Below, one piece after another: positions 23,420-40,319 of a stretch of 64,000 nucleotides of DNA. Source of the stretch: Neckera pumila (lineage: Eukaryota > Streptophyta > Bryopsida > Hypnales > Neckeraceae); contig OZ018409.1 of NCBI GenBank assembly GCA_963969595.1, positions 22,104,975 through 22,168,974 of the forward strand, in the 5' to 3' direction. A model generated the notes under the pieces. It did no database searches. It had not been told where the DNA came from and worked only from the letters and a program-made list of their open reading frames with translations. The position numbers and the translations under genes are program-made. Position 1 is the first letter of the stretch; every line of letters starts with the position of its first letter.

Positions 23420-24853
23420 TTTAGCAATTGCTTCCCCAGTGCTCAAAGAACGCCAATGTCGGCACTCTTCCCTTTCTACGGGGGACGAAGTACCAATGGA
23501 CGTCGTCAACGAGCACCGATGATCCATCGAGAAGTGGGACGAATAATGTCTCAAGTTGACGAATGTGAACGATTCGATAAGAACGAGGACGACAACTGAA
23601 GCCCCTTAGATGGGAGTCCCCCCCTGTTCCACCATTGTCTCTCGTCCCGTCTTCTCTTGCCGAGATCGCTCCTTCTCAATCGCGCGGACTTGCACCCGTT
23701 GGGGTTCGTGTCGACGCGATTTGCTTCTATTAACGCCGAACGGCGCTTAAACCGCCGAAATTGCTACAGTAATGCGTCTGCGCGGGCACTTTTTCACGTC
23801 ACGGAGCTAGACGCCGTTTTTTTAGGTTTTTGGTTTGTGTCTTGGTCAGTTGCAGGACCGAGGTGCACAGTTTTTTGGAACTTTCGTCGTTAAGTTTAGC
23901 TTTGCATGCAGGAAGGTTTGCTTTGTTTTGGCAGCTGAAATTATCGATGAGGAATTTGACATTTGCCTTATGAGTGCGGTTCTTGTTTTGCGGTTCTAAA
24001 TGTGTGGGTGGCAAATGTTGCAAGGGTAGAGCTTAGGTTCTTCGTGAAGCTTTTCGATCGTTACTTTGCTAGTGTTCAAGTCTTTGCGGGATAAAAACCC
24101 TACCCTGGCGTCGTAGGGTTTCGTTTCTTCCAGTGGAGTAGGGAGCTCTGCAAAAGTAGGGAGAGATTGGAAGCATGCAGGAGAGTGCGGATCTTCCAGA
24201 CTTTGTGGCATGTTTTCTTTCCGGCTGAAACAAGAAGTTGATGGTGAAATTATGAGCAAGCTGGATGCGGTGGACTTGAGAGCAAGAATTGAGTGTGCAA
24301 GAGCGTGTTCATGTGAGTCCTCGTTAATTAGGAAGCGGTAGGAGTTGCAGCTTTCTTCTAGTCTTTGAAATCCTAAGAGTGTTGTGGTAGTCACTTAAAC
24401 TGGAGTTTCTTGGATTTTGTTAACTTCGGGGAGCTTTCTTGGTCTTACATGAATCTATTCTTTGCTAATCGTGTTGGAACACATCAATGCTATTCGTATA
24501 ATACTCTTCAGCTGAGGTTGGATTAGTTGTGACGATGAGTTGTGTGCATGTTTTGTAATTTTGCCCGTTAGCTTGATGCGAAGCTCAGGGGTGAAAATTC
24601 TGGCTAACGACAAACTCTCTCACTCTCGTCTTGTGTAACGAAGTCAGATCAAAGTGGGAATTTTGCTTCTTGCGACGTTTTCATATGCCATTGAAATTAC
24701 ATTTTATAATTGATGAATTTCAACAATGGAAAGTTGAGCTGCAAAGGAGCAGCTGTTAGAGCAGAGAGGACAACTTAGGGGGAGTAGAAATGGTCTTGTG
24801 GCTAATTCTTTCAAGGGTAAAGAGCGGTAGACAAGGCCATTAGAAGGTCTGAG
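23420..24853 (+). promoter_or_regulatory. Promoter and 5' leader region of NDR kinase gene 1
   Basis: GC content rises sharply from about 23440, with several CG-rich stretches (23450-23830), and stays moderate up to the start codon. No long coding frame fits. A long 5' leader, perhaps with an intron, is the simplest reading. The transcription start cannot be placed. An in-frame TAA at 24818-24820 separates the leader from the chosen ATG. Confidence 0.5.
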
Positions 24854-30009
<5,156 letters not shown>

Positions 30010-30369
30010 CTACGTTAGTTTTTCTATTTTTTCCTTCATTCATTTCGAAGTATTGTGCAGTTACCAGGCACTAGTAACATGTCTGCATACCTACTTGATT
30101 GTGAGGTTTGCATCTGTACCTCGTCCCAAAGGGCTCACCACAGGACTGACATGAATATGTATTTAATCCCCGAAGGACAGCGAAACTTCGATGTCTCAGA
30201 ATACCTCGTCTGATTTTGCTCTAAAGTCATGCGGGAAGCTTGATGATTTTTTTTATTCTACATTCGGGTACAATATTCTTACAAGTTGCCTTTTGTGCCA
30301 TGAAAAGAATTTTGCATAATTTAGAATAAAATTGGCATTTTTTGGTCTTGCATACCGGTGTTTAGCATT
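30010..30369 (+). other. 3' flank of NDR kinase gene 1
   Basis: Probably the 3' untranslated region. It becomes AT-rich from about 30240, with an AATAAA-containing stretch near 30326 that could serve as a polyadenylation signal. Confidence 0.4.
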
Positions 30370-30570
30370 CTATGATTATGCAATCTGAACCAAGCATATC
30401 AAATTTCAGTTTCAAAATATCAGAATTTCATTTTTGGTGAATTGTTTTATTTAATATTCATTGATTGACTTGGTAATTCATTGAAAGTGACATTGGTGTG
30501 TGTTTTTCTATCTCAATTGCATAGATATGTAGAAAGCATCCATATGTACATCTTACATCTCCAAGTTAAA
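30370..30570. repeat. Fragment related to the nested MITE at 5774-6403
   Basis: Shares the ordered motifs TTTTTGGTGA, GATATGTAG and CACATCTTA/ACATCTTACATCT with 5925-6065. It is diverged and has no ends. Confidence 0.4.
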
Positions 30571-30582
30571 AGAACCCGTTAA

Positions 30583-31900
30583 CCCCTATAGTCTAGGCTC
30601 ATGAAAATCTTGATGTGATTTTTAGAAATTATTTCTTAAGAGAAAAAATCACATTGTTACTTTTTTGGAAACATGTTTTTTTAATTTTAATTGGTGCCTA
30701 GGAGCAAAAATTATTGCTACAATTAAGGTTCGACCACCTATACCTAATCACTTAAACGATTGTAGCATAGACTGTGGTGAGCAATTGATTGTGATGGAGA
30801 TTTTTTCCATGTAGCGAGATAGAAAATATTGAGATTGCAAAATTTCCAGAATTTTATTTGCAAAATTGAAATTTTTGTAAATTTTGGGAGGCAAAAAGTG
30901 TTCCAAATCAATCTTCAACGTCTAGAGTCCTGCAATTCCGCTCATTAAGGAGACTATTTCTTGCTTAGGCCAACAAATTTCAAAATAAACATGCTTTAAT
31001 ACTTGCCAAATTCAATAATTGTTCCTCATAGCCTCGCATATTGTACATTTCATTACAATTAGCCTCCCAAACATGGTTCATAGAGCAATTCTGTCTAGTT
31101 AGAAATATTGGTACCTACAAGTCGAAGATCCATTCCTAATTGGTAATGGGTGGTCCGACCTTAGGTCTAAAATGGAGGAGACTAGGCGACCAAAAAAATC
31201 CACAAGAACAAGAAATGGATTTAAATTTTTTTATTCCATAAATTAATTTTTTATCTACATGGAAGTTTTTATTCATTCCATTTGGATTAATGATGTGAAA
31301 GTTATGGAGTTTCTTGTTTCGCGGGCAATTATGGAAACTTCTGGAGAAAATAATATACTAAGTTCATTTTTGAACTCAGTATTCATAATTTTCACTAAAA
31401 ATGAGTTCACAAGGTGAAAAATGCTTGCCCCTAGAACAATCTCACCACTGGGACTTGTATGATTCAATTCCATCTTAGAGCTATTAACAATTTAGTTTTT
31501 CCTTCAATCTTGTATGAACTTCTACTTTACAATTTTTAAACAATGAAAATGACGTATATCTTTTTGAATTTTTTTCCAAAAGACTTTTAACTCAAATATT
31601 CAACATAAATAATTTTAAAATGAAAATGTTTAGTGCAAAAAATTTGTGTTAGGAAGATTCAAAGTCAAATAATCTAGTCTAGGAACGTGTTCAGTATAGT
31701 TGAAATGCATTTATTTTGTAAATGCAATCTATGTGGTGAAAATTTCTGAAATTCCTTCCCCACATTCTTATATTAGTCTAGTGCAACATCTTACGGTTAG
31801 ATATGCAAAAAGAAACAATTTGTAAGTTTTTTGCTCCTTGCAATAGAAATGGCAGTTTTGAGTGCTCTTGGATGAAAAAAAGGCCTTGGAACTTTAATGA
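30583..31900. mobile_element. TTAA-flanked piggyBac-like MITE with nested element
   Basis: The left end CCCCTATAGTCTAGGC follows TTAA (30579-30582). The right end, complement of TCATTAAAGTTCCAAGGCC, is followed by TTAA (31901-31904). About 440 bp of a different element is nested at 30724-31163; without it the length is about 878 bp. The internal block ATCTTACGGTTAGAT matches the ATCCTATGGTTAGAT block of other members, and GCAATAGAAATGGCAGTTTT near the right end is also shared. Non-coding. Confidence 0.8.
30724..31163. mobile_element. Nested TAAGG-ended MITE
   Basis: Inverted ends TAAGGTTCGACCACC on the left and TAAGGTCGGACCACC (complement) on the right bound about 440 bp. The insertion interrupts a stretch that is continuous in sister copies of the surrounding element (GAGCAAAAGTTATGG region). 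Non-coding. Confidence 0.6.
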
Positions 31901-31904
31901 TTAA

Positions 31905-33010
31905 CAAAAATATAAAATATGAAAAGTCATAAGACCAAACTTTGTAAAATAGATAGTTCTCTATATTTCAACAAGATTTTGCTATTTGACTCACATTGTG
32001 ACAAATTTTGTACCTTGAAATGTATAAGGTGTACATCATTTCAAGTAGAGATTTTTTCTTCAAATCATTGCTAAAGCAAGGTATTAGAATCATTATCTCA
32101 AATAACAGTATTGTGGTAAGAATTCCAAAAGTATTAATTGATGGTGTTGTCAATTGCCTTCTTGGAGAGATTAGTAAATCCTTGTTGGCCTCATTTCACT
32201 AAAGAATACTAGAAGGAATGTAGTTGCATAGACCCAAATTTGTGACAGAGGGTGAAATTTTGCTTGAATGAAAAAACATTGCTCCACAACCCACGCATCC
32301 AATGATTCTACGAGATCCATCATCTATATTTAAATTTTTTGGTGGACATCATCCACTATTTTTATTAGAGCAAAGTTATTTGCGTTGAATATCAATATTT
32401 TATTTTTTAAAGTTTTTGTTGCTAGAGCAACACACTATGGAATACATGCTTGTAAGAAAAAAATGGATAGAATCATCCATAATCATTTAGAAGTGTATGT
32501 TCATACATCTTAGCATACATAAAATCAACTATTGGTACTTTAGTAGTAACTTTCATCCACACATTGGCATCTCTTTAAAATTGAGAAAGATTTGAAAATT
32601 TATCCATTTATTTACCCTATTTTTGCTAGTGTTAAGATAGTCAATGTAAAAACAATCAACAAACCCAACCCAAATCACCGCCCCTTATAACAAATGCAAA
32701 TAACTTTAAAATATACACAATTAAAACAAAAACTCTTACCACAGACATACTCAAACCAACAAACACGTAGTCATACAAACACAACTTGCTTTATCCACAA
32801 ATACAAACTTTGCACAAACAAAATCACACAATACTAAAACTTTGCCTAGACACTAAGATTTAGAATACAATAGAACTTCTATAAAGAGCTAGGCTAGGAC
32901 CAGTTTGACACATTACATTAGAAATGTTTATTATATTAGGGAGGGTCAATTGCATTCATGACGTTTGTATGTGAGCCAAGACAGGACCGACAATCAATAC
33001 CTTAAATGAG
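31905..33010. other. AT-rich stretch, no gene
   Basis: No gene or repeat end recognised. The plus strand turns A/C-rich at 32640-32870. Confidence 0.4.
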
Positions 33011-33096
33011 TTTGTTTGTTTGTTTGTTTGTTTGTTTGTTTGTTTGTTTGTTTGTTTGTTTGTTTGTTTGTTTGTTTGTTTGTTTGTTTTGTTTGT
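33011..33096. repeat. (TTTG)n microsatellite
   Basis: About 20 near-perfect TTTG units. The open frames of repeated CLFV or NKQT residues over it are artefacts. A GC-rich block of about 120 bp (33097-33215) follows directly. Confidence 0.95.
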
Positions 33097-33250
33097 AGCG
33101 TGGACAACTTCCTGACCGTGCGTCCCCCGGCCGCGTGCTTGGTACCGTCGGAAAGCTCTCGCCGAGGAGGGGTGCACCGGCTTGGTTTCCTGGCGTTTGG
33201 AGCGGTGGTGCAAAAGTTATTGAATTTCAAAGTATTTATTGATTAAAAAA

Positions 33251-33432
33251 TTAGAAAATTCCTTTTACTTTGATTTTGGTGGCGTTCTTGCTACTGGGAG
33301 TGGAACCGAGAGTTAGAAAATTCCTTTTACTTTGATTTTGGTGGCGTTCTTGCTTCTGGGAGTGGAACTGGGAGTGGAACCGGGAGTTAGAAAATAACTT
33401 TTGCTTTGATTTTGGTAGCGTTCTTGCTTCTA
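33251..33432. repeat. Three-unit minisatellite (62-74 bp)
   Basis: Units start at 33251, 33313 and 33387 with TTAGAAAAT and contain TTTGATTTTGGTGGCGTTCT. The second unit has a doubled GGGAGTGGAAC block. Non-coding. Confidence 0.85.
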
Positions 33433-34277
33433 AATCAGGATGAAAATTGGGCCAACGGCACAGGGCCACACTAGTCAATATTATTTTAGAAAGGCTTATT
33501 ACTTTAGAGAGTGTTGTTTATTACAAGTTCTATTGTAGTATAGGATTTATCCTCTAACAAAAGCACATAGTTCTTGTGTCATATACTATCTAATGCACAA
33601 TCTTGTAGAAACCCAAATGAATAACTCGCAGTCAAGTACACCAATTCTTACCTTCCTAAGTGCCAAGCCTTTTTAAATGCGTTTTTCCTATGAAAAAAGA
33701 GCATGGGCTTATAATTATCTCGAATGAAGCAAATCGATTTTTTTGAAATTTGACCATATAGATGTTTAAAGAACTTGGTTATTAGTGTACTCACTGGTTT
33801 TGAGTGTGAAATTGCATAGGAATTGTGAGATTGTAACAAGAGAAATTTATATATCTTGTTTTTAGTATGTTACCTTTCTCCACAATGTTTGAAAAATTTG
33901 CATATAAGAATTTTTTGGGATTGGAGGTGGCATGAACAATTAGAAATGTACTAGCACACTGAAAATGTACTTCCAAAAACCTTAAGTTCAAATGAAGAGC
34001 TATCAAACTCACTACACAATCCACCTTGCAATTGGTGAAATGGAGTTTTTTTTATGAGCAAAAATCGCAAATAAATCCAAATCAACATTAGCATATTTAA
34101 ATTCTCCATAGTGAAATTCATAAAAACACTTTAATCTTCCCATTGGGACCATTTTCAAAGCAAATGGATAAGTACAATTTTTTGATCTCAAATCAAATGA
34201 AATTGGCAAGCCTTGTTCAAAATAAGCCCGGCAATCAATTAAAAATGGCAAACTTTACTCTTCCACTAATCATGGAT

Positions 34278-34279
<2 letters not shown>
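33433..34279. other. AT-rich stretch, no gene
   Basis: Nothing recognised. Open frames are short and unsupported. Confidence 0.4.

Positions 34280-34344
<65 letters not shown>
34280..34344. repeat. (AT)n microsatellite
   Basis: An uninterrupted run of about 32 AT units. Confidence 0.98.
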
Positions 34345-34347
<3 letters not shown>

Positions 34348-35108
34348 TTTGAGGACCTCCGTCAAAAATCACTAAATATTTACCTTTCTCAGTGAAAAAT
34401 AAAAGCTTCCAACAATTAACCTTCAATACTACCTATAAAAAACTATAAATAGTCATAGAAATTTTACTCTCCACACTCAAACGAACTAGAAATTTTGGAT
34501 CAACTATATATGGTTAGTTAGGCAACTAGGGGCTAAAGCCTTTGATGCCTCAATCCTTTTTTTATTTTTTTGCACATTTTGGGTTTATATCTTTGTGCAA
34601 AAATATCATTTACCGCAATTTCATGAAATTGGTCATTAAAAAAGGTTGTCTTTTCAAGATTCAAATATTGACATTGGATGAATGAAAAGTTGGTTGGACT
34701 ATACAATACCTACAATTCCTTTGTTCATTGTTCAGAATATGGATGTTAAGAATGAATTGGAGTTTCTCTCTCTGTCAATGCAAAAAAATATGGTAAGCTA
34801 AGATTTGGACTCAAACTCTCCAACTTCAAAATGGCTGCAGTGGTAGTCACTATTACAAGTAGGCAGCTTTTAAAGCGACCCGGCTCTAAAAGCAATCTCA
34901 ACACAAAGGTACATTTTGTTTTCTTCAATGGACCAACAATATACATTTCAAGAGGGGGTCACTTTTAGTAACTATTGCGTTTCAACTTCAAAAAACTGTA
35001 ACTAATACCACAAAGGTCCAAAAAATATGAAACAACTTGAATTAGATGCCAATTCCATTATTCTTTCCACAAAAAAATTACGTGAAATTGTTTCAAAGAT
35101 TTCAGCTC
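34345..35108. other. AT-rich stretch, no gene
   Basis: No gene or clear repeat boundary. It contains isolated GTCACTTTTAG motifs like those at the ends of the element at 37121-37539. Confidence 0.35.
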
Positions 35109-35112
35109 TTAA

Positions 35113-36036
35113 CCCCTAAAGTTCAAAGACTATGTTTTCACCAAAAATGCTCCAAAACTGCCATTTCTAGTACAAGTACCAAATTTTAGAAAAAAAACAT
35201 TTTTGGACACATGTAACCATAGGATCTTGTAGTAAACTTGTTTGAGAATATGTAGAAAAAATTTCAGAATTTTCCACCTTTTAGATTGCAAGATATTAGC
35301 ATTTGAATTGACAAAAACCCTTTTTTTGGCCCTGCAAAAAATTGGGCAGCTACACTTCATAAGGTCACATTTACATAAAAAATGTCCAAAATGGTGGTTA
35401 CTCCTTGGATTCATTCTTCAAAGCAAGTTGGCTACATGCATGAAAATTTTTAGATCATTTGAAATTGTACAACATATAGGAAAATATAGGTTGTATAAAG
35501 AACTAGAGAATGATTCAAAACACGAAATTGTTAAGAATTTAATTATGGAATTGAAAAATGTCAATTTCAATGGTTGAAATGTTGTAATAATCAATATACA
35601 TCCTATGCTTTTATTTTTATTTAAATATTAAATATTGAATTAAATAAAGGACTTCAAAGTTTAATTTAGTGTAGGGAATCCATAACTGCCCGCAAACTAG
35701 AACACCTCATAATTCTCAATCTCATAAATCAAAACGAAATAATTCAAAGCTCTCCACATACATATAAATCTAGAAAACCAGTTTCAATTTTTTATTTTTT
35801 TTAAAAGTGATTTTTCAAAAAAATTTGGAGTTGCCCGTCGATTGTTGAAAATGACACATCATCCAATAACTTTTTAACCATGTAGTCAAAAGTTTTGGAA
35901 ATTGATGAGCCTTAAAGCTACTCCTCGGGTGCACGTTGTGTGAAATTTTCAAAGAAAAAAAATAAAATTTCCGTTCATAGTGAGCTGCCCAAAATCGCTA
36001 TGTTGCCAAAAAATGTCGTTTGGTCCTTTTTAAGGG
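35113..36036. mobile_element. TTAA-flanked element, hybrid of two subfamilies
   Basis: The left end CCCCTAAAGTTCAAAGAC follows TTAA at 35109-35112 and continues with the ACTGCCATTTCTA and ACCATAGGATCTTGTA blocks of the ~900-bp subfamily. The right 350 bp instead matches the right arm of the foldback at 52043-52781 (GAGCTGCCCAAAATCGCTATGTTGCC). It ends near TTAA at 36037-36040. It is either a recombinant or two truncated elements abutted. Non-coding. Confidence 0.65.
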
Positions 36037-36271
36037 TTAAAAGGTCGCCTACCTTAGTTTCCTTCCTCCAAATCAGTTTTTACTAATTAAGTAAACCACT
36101 CCCACGATTCCTCCCGTTCATTTTGCGGGGTGGTTCTCGATTGCAATCCACAGTTACTTGGATAAAACTGTGTAATCGAGCATTACGGGTTTTTCATCCG
36201 GTTCCAACTCTCATCCTCAATTTCTCATCCTTTCCTGCTCGTGATTTACATAGGACAACGCCTTTGTCGTC

Positions 36272-36346
36272 GGGGATTGCGGAAAAAAAAGCGCCTCCTC
36301 GTCGGGCTCCGCCCTCCTCGTCAGCACTTTTTTTCCCGCAATCCCC
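36272..36346. repeat. Inverted repeat in GC-rich block
   Basis: GGGGATTGCGG plus an A-run faces CTTTTTTTCCCGCAATCCCC across a GC-rich loop. It could form a strong hairpin. The loop itself contains repeated CCTCGTC motifs. Function unknown. Confidence 0.7.
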
Positions 36347-36409
36347 TCCTCCTCGGGCATTGCCCTATACAAATGGCCCCAATTGATTGCCAGCTAGTGT
36401 CTGCTTGAG

Positions 36410-36592
36410 ATGGAGTCATGCTACAGCTCATTTGAGGATCTGCTTGCCGGGAGCTGCGGCATGCCAGCCCAGCTCCATGACATGGGCGACCACTCAGGCC
36501 TACCTTTGACAGCCAGAAGACAGCGCTCACTTGACCAAACAGCAGTTCAACCGAGGGATGCGAACCACGCATCAGTTAAACATTGTCTGTAA
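36410..36592 (+). other. Small GC-rich open frame, unrecognised
   Basis: ATG-initiated frame of 60 codons with near-genic composition (starts MESCYSSFEDLLAG, ends ASVKHCL) in otherwise AT-rich DNA. No family is recognised and no splice partner was found. It could be a captured exon, a decayed first exon or chance. No function is claimed. Confidence 0.25.
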
Positions 36593-37120
36593 CTTACACT
36601 TTACATTTTTCTTTTTCTTGCAACTGAAGCAAATAATTTACAAAGTGCTGTCACCTCAATTGAACTGAGGTTCTATCAAACATTACAAAAAAAACTTAAA
36701 AAAAAACTTTTAAAACTTAAAAAAAAAAACTTTAAAAAAAGAAAAAAGAAAAACATTAAAAAAAAACTTTGATATTCTATCCAATCATGCTGTGAATAAT
36801 CTACACAAAATAGTGAAATTAGGTTGCCCCACACTAATTTCTCAACAATCCACATTACATAGATATTCGCTGCTATTGTACAATAATGCATTCAATTTAG
36901 AACCATGTATATGGCATAGGTTTGTGCAAAAATTCAAGGCTTGGTTCAGAGAGTGGCATGCGCCTCCATGTAGTTGTTCTATATCTCAAGTAAGGCAACC
37001 TAATTTCACTATTTTGTGTAGATTCACAAGGTTTTCATTAGATTCTAAATTCATGAGTTCTACTACATCTAGTTCCAAGGATTGCATCTGAATAGTGAAA
37101 GTGACCATTTTGAGTGCATT
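36593..37120. other. AT-rich stretch, no gene
   Basis: An A-rich run at 36685-36770 and otherwise unrecognised sequence. Confidence 0.4.
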
Positions 37121-37539
37121 TAAGGTAGGATGCTCTAAAAGTGACCATTAAAAGCTAGTCCGCCTTTTTTTTGTAGGCTTGCATGTATAGAAATATTTTT
37201 CACTCATTTTTCAAAGAAAGAAAAAGGGATGCCAAACGTAACACAAGTGAGTGGTTTCATGTTTTTTGAAGCATTTCCGAATTAGTGATGAGTATCCTAC
37301 GATTTCTGTTGTAAGTTCCTATTTGTGACCCTGGGTCTCCCAAAATGCATCCACTTACAACTTCTAAAGTGATTTGAGGAAATTAAGGCCAATGATTGGC
37401 TCTTGCAATAAAGAATACTTTTTTTATGGATTCAATCAATGACTAAAGTGGTCCATTTGAAGACCACCTCATATCCATTATATACCATTTTATAGGGTCG
37501 ATTTGAAGAAGCCGGTCACTTTTAGAGTAGACTACCTTA
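37121..37539. mobile_element. TAAGGTAG-ended MITE
   Basis: The left end TAAGGTAGGATGCTCTAAAA followed by GTGACC and the right end (complement TAAGGTAGTCTACTCTAAAA followed by GTGACC) form terminal inverted repeats of about 26 bp with four mismatches. Length 419 bp, non-coding. Flanks are AT-rich and no unambiguous target duplication could be set. Confidence 0.65.
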
Positions 37540-37840
37540 TTAAATTCATTGCATTATAAGAAGCAGTGGAAAACATTGTGGGCAAAATTTACTGGAATGT
37601 ACGACAGTTTTTGGAAAAAAGAAAATTAAGTGCAATAGAAAATTAAATGTATCAAATCATCAAATTCTCAAAAAAAAAATAAAAAAATAACATGTTTTGT
37701 TCTAAGATCACCTGCACCTTGGTGCGTCCAAGACGCCTCAACAACTCATGCCGAGTTTTTAGTAAAATCCGTGCCCTTCCATTACTCGGGCAACAAAAAT
37801 AAGCGTTGCGTGCTCTTCAAAATGAAGCTTGGGCACTCGA
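37540..37840. other. Intergenic, no feature
   Basis: No gene or repeat boundary recognised. Confidence 0.35.
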
Positions 37841-37928
37841 CAGTTGAGGCCTTCTCAATCCTTTAGAATCTACATTCTTGCAAGAATTGAGAAGGCCTCA
37901 ACTGTTGCAAGAGTGTAGATTCTAGAGG
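37841..37928. repeat. Interlocked inverted repeats (A-B-A'-B' order)
   Basis: CAGTTGAGGCCTTCTCAAT (37841-37859) is perfectly inverted at 37886-37904. Between and beyond these, TTTAGAATCTACATTCTTGC is inverted at 37904-37928 with two mismatches. The pairings cross, so both cannot form as simple nested hairpins. Confidence 0.85.
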
Positions 37929-38171
37929 AGCTAGTGAAGACAACTTCAGTTAGTTGGTCTGTGTCAAAAAAGAAGAAGAAACAAAAGCACTTCATGTTTC
38001 TCCCTTTGTGAAGTCGAGAAGCAATAGCCATGTGGTTAGTGAAATAGGAGAGATAAGAAAAAAAAATTAGGAAAAATAGGAAAAAAACACATTGTAACGA
38101 GCCTCTACAACAAGCAATGATGGATCGGTTTTCCTTACACTGTAACTGGGACCTCTAATGGGTCCAGATTT
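37929..38171. other. Intergenic, no feature
   Basis: Purine-rich plus strand; nothing recognised. Confidence 0.35.
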
Positions 38172-38444
38172 CATTAAATGACATTAGAGGCCTCTAGAAG
38201 ACTGCGAGTTATCCTGCGTTCTGAGATTGTTACAATGCAAGATAATTGCTGGCTGATGTGGCTAAGACCATGCCATGTCATTTTCCCGAATAAATTAAAT
38301 TATTTTTTTTGCTTAAAATGATATTTGGGAAAAATAAATTGAAAAAAAAATTCTTGACAACCCATACTGGCTATTTGCAAAATCAGGCCAGATTTGGGAA
38401 CGGGCCTGAAACGGCCCTCCAATGCCCTCCAATGTCATCTAATG
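38172..38444. mobile_element. CATTAG MITE copy
   Basis: Ends CATTAAATGACATTAGAGGC and its right counterpart ending TGTCATCTAATG. The interior shares GCTGATGTGGC, TTGACAACCCATACTGGC and CAGGCCAGAT blocks with the copy at 4137-4420. Length 273 bp, non-coding. Confidence 0.8.
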
Positions 38445-39840
38445 TGCACCCCTTATTGCACATTACTTTTGATGAGCTAGGGTGCATGTGCTTTAATCAA
38501 GTGTATTGTCAATAGTTTTTATTGATATTTAGAATGAGTTTGACTTACAATACTTGGAATCTTGATGTGTGCATGTATATTTAAGTTACTAAGTAGCATT
38601 TAGACATAGGTAATGATTGAATTGTGAAGTACTGAAGGTGCATGAATGAATAGTCTACTATGAGGAGTTGAAACAATTGGATTTTTCGTATTATTAGCTA
38701 TATAATCAAAACAACTATAAGTAGTGGTCAAAGTTGGCAAAAAATATTTTTTTAAAATAGATGTTGGAATTTTGGGGGTATTGTTGTTTTCTTACATGGA
38801 AAAAGATAAATTTTTTTGTTGTTTGGAATCTTTCAAATCACAAATGGAAACTTTAATTTTTTGGCAAGGAATATTGTCCTTGACCACTAGGTACAATTTG
38901 CTTTTTTGTTTCCTTAGAACAACAAAGGAAGCCCTTGAGCACAAATGAGACTAGATCTAATCAAACTATTCTTGGTGATTTGTTAAATTAAACCAATATC
39001 AAATGTTAAATAACATGGTTTTCATTCAATTACAAAAATATGCTATTGAAGATTCCTTTGGAATTTCATACATTGAAATTTTTATAATTTATAATTTTTA
39101 AGCTTTTGAAATCCTATTTAAAAAAAGACTCTCAAAATGATTTTAACTTGCATTAAATTTGGCAATTCAAAACCAAAATTACCTAAACTAATGTGTCCTA
39201 TCTATACTTGCAACACGACTCTACCAAAGTCATTATTTAGGGTATAAATTGTATAATTTAGAAAATTTTAAAATTGAAGTATTTTTGCCCAAATTTATTA
39301 GAAACTGAAGAATTTTGATCATTTTCGAATTTTGATGAGAATTTTGATATAAATTTTTATCCATTATATTATCTTGTTTTTCAAAGGTGGTTTGGTAAAA
39401 GACAATTGAAGTTTGTTATATGGAGATAGAATATGATTGGGATTTTGATGACATGTGCTGAAGATATAAATGTGCAATTTGGTGATAAGAATAAAGAAGA
39501 ATAGAGCTGGGAATATTGACCAAGGATTTATAGACAACTAGTCATTTTGAAGCAACATCTCAATTGGATCAAATCTGTCATTGAATTTGCACCTCCATCT
39601 CTAGTTTTTTAAGTTCATACCCTCTTCGTACCAATAGTAAAAAACATACTTGAGACATATCATTGTTAAACAAGGCTTATGAGCTCCAAAACACTATAGA
39701 AGGTCTCAGAATATTGACTCTAAACAAAATAATTATTTTTAGTATACTAGGGATGTTTGGTTAATTCATGACACTCTTATCGTTAGATCACTTGCATGAT
39801 TCACCAAGTGATACTAGACTCCATTAATTAATGAGCGTAT
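38445..39840. other. AT-rich intergenic stretch
   Basis: No gene, RNA or repeat end recognised. The frame at 38724-38948 is short and unsupported. Confidence 0.4.
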
Positions 39841-40136
39841 AAGCGTACCGATTATGAACCTTCTATTCAATTTCATCCTTGTCTACATCTATCCATCATT
39901 TTAAAGTAAGCATATCCATTACGGACCCTCTTCTCAATCTATGTCCCTATCTACATCCTTGAAATGTAGGAGAATTACTGATAGGACGGACATTGATTGA
40001 AAAGAGGGTCCATAAGGCCTATGTGCACCTAAAGATGATACTCTCCTAATTGCAACACCTATCTACAACAGTTCAAGATTTCAAACTTTAAATCTTGAAC
40101 AGCTGTAGATAGGTGTCACTTTTGGGTGCACCTACC
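39841..40136. repeat. Cluster of inverted repeats ending in a TAAGG-type terminus
   Basis: GGACCCTCTTCTCAATC near 39924 is inverted near 40005. ACACCTATCTACAACAGTTC near 40060 is inverted at 40088-40114 with a very short loop. The right end, complement of TTAAGGTAGGTGCACCC, matches the start of the repeats at 55483 and 47737 (complement). Non-coding, probably a foldback element. Confidence 0.6.
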
Positions 40137-40319
40137 TTAATGAATATATGCCCAAGCATACCCAGAGTCTAACTTACTATACCCAGCTTGAGTGGTACAG
40201 TGGTACACTGAACATGTATCTCTTTATTAAACCGTATAGTTAAGCTTAAAAAAATGTCGCAGTGAGATATTGTCTGAAGTAAAAGCAGAGCGATCCCATC
40301 TGCAGTAAATACACCCGCA

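Noticed and set aside
33016..33246. Frames with repeated Cys-Leu-Phe-Val or Asn-Lys-Gln-Thr
   Set aside because: Translation of a TTTG microsatellite.
36550..36580. B-box-like GGTTCGCATCC on the minus strand
   Set aside because: No T-stem pairing, no A box and no tRNA fold around it.
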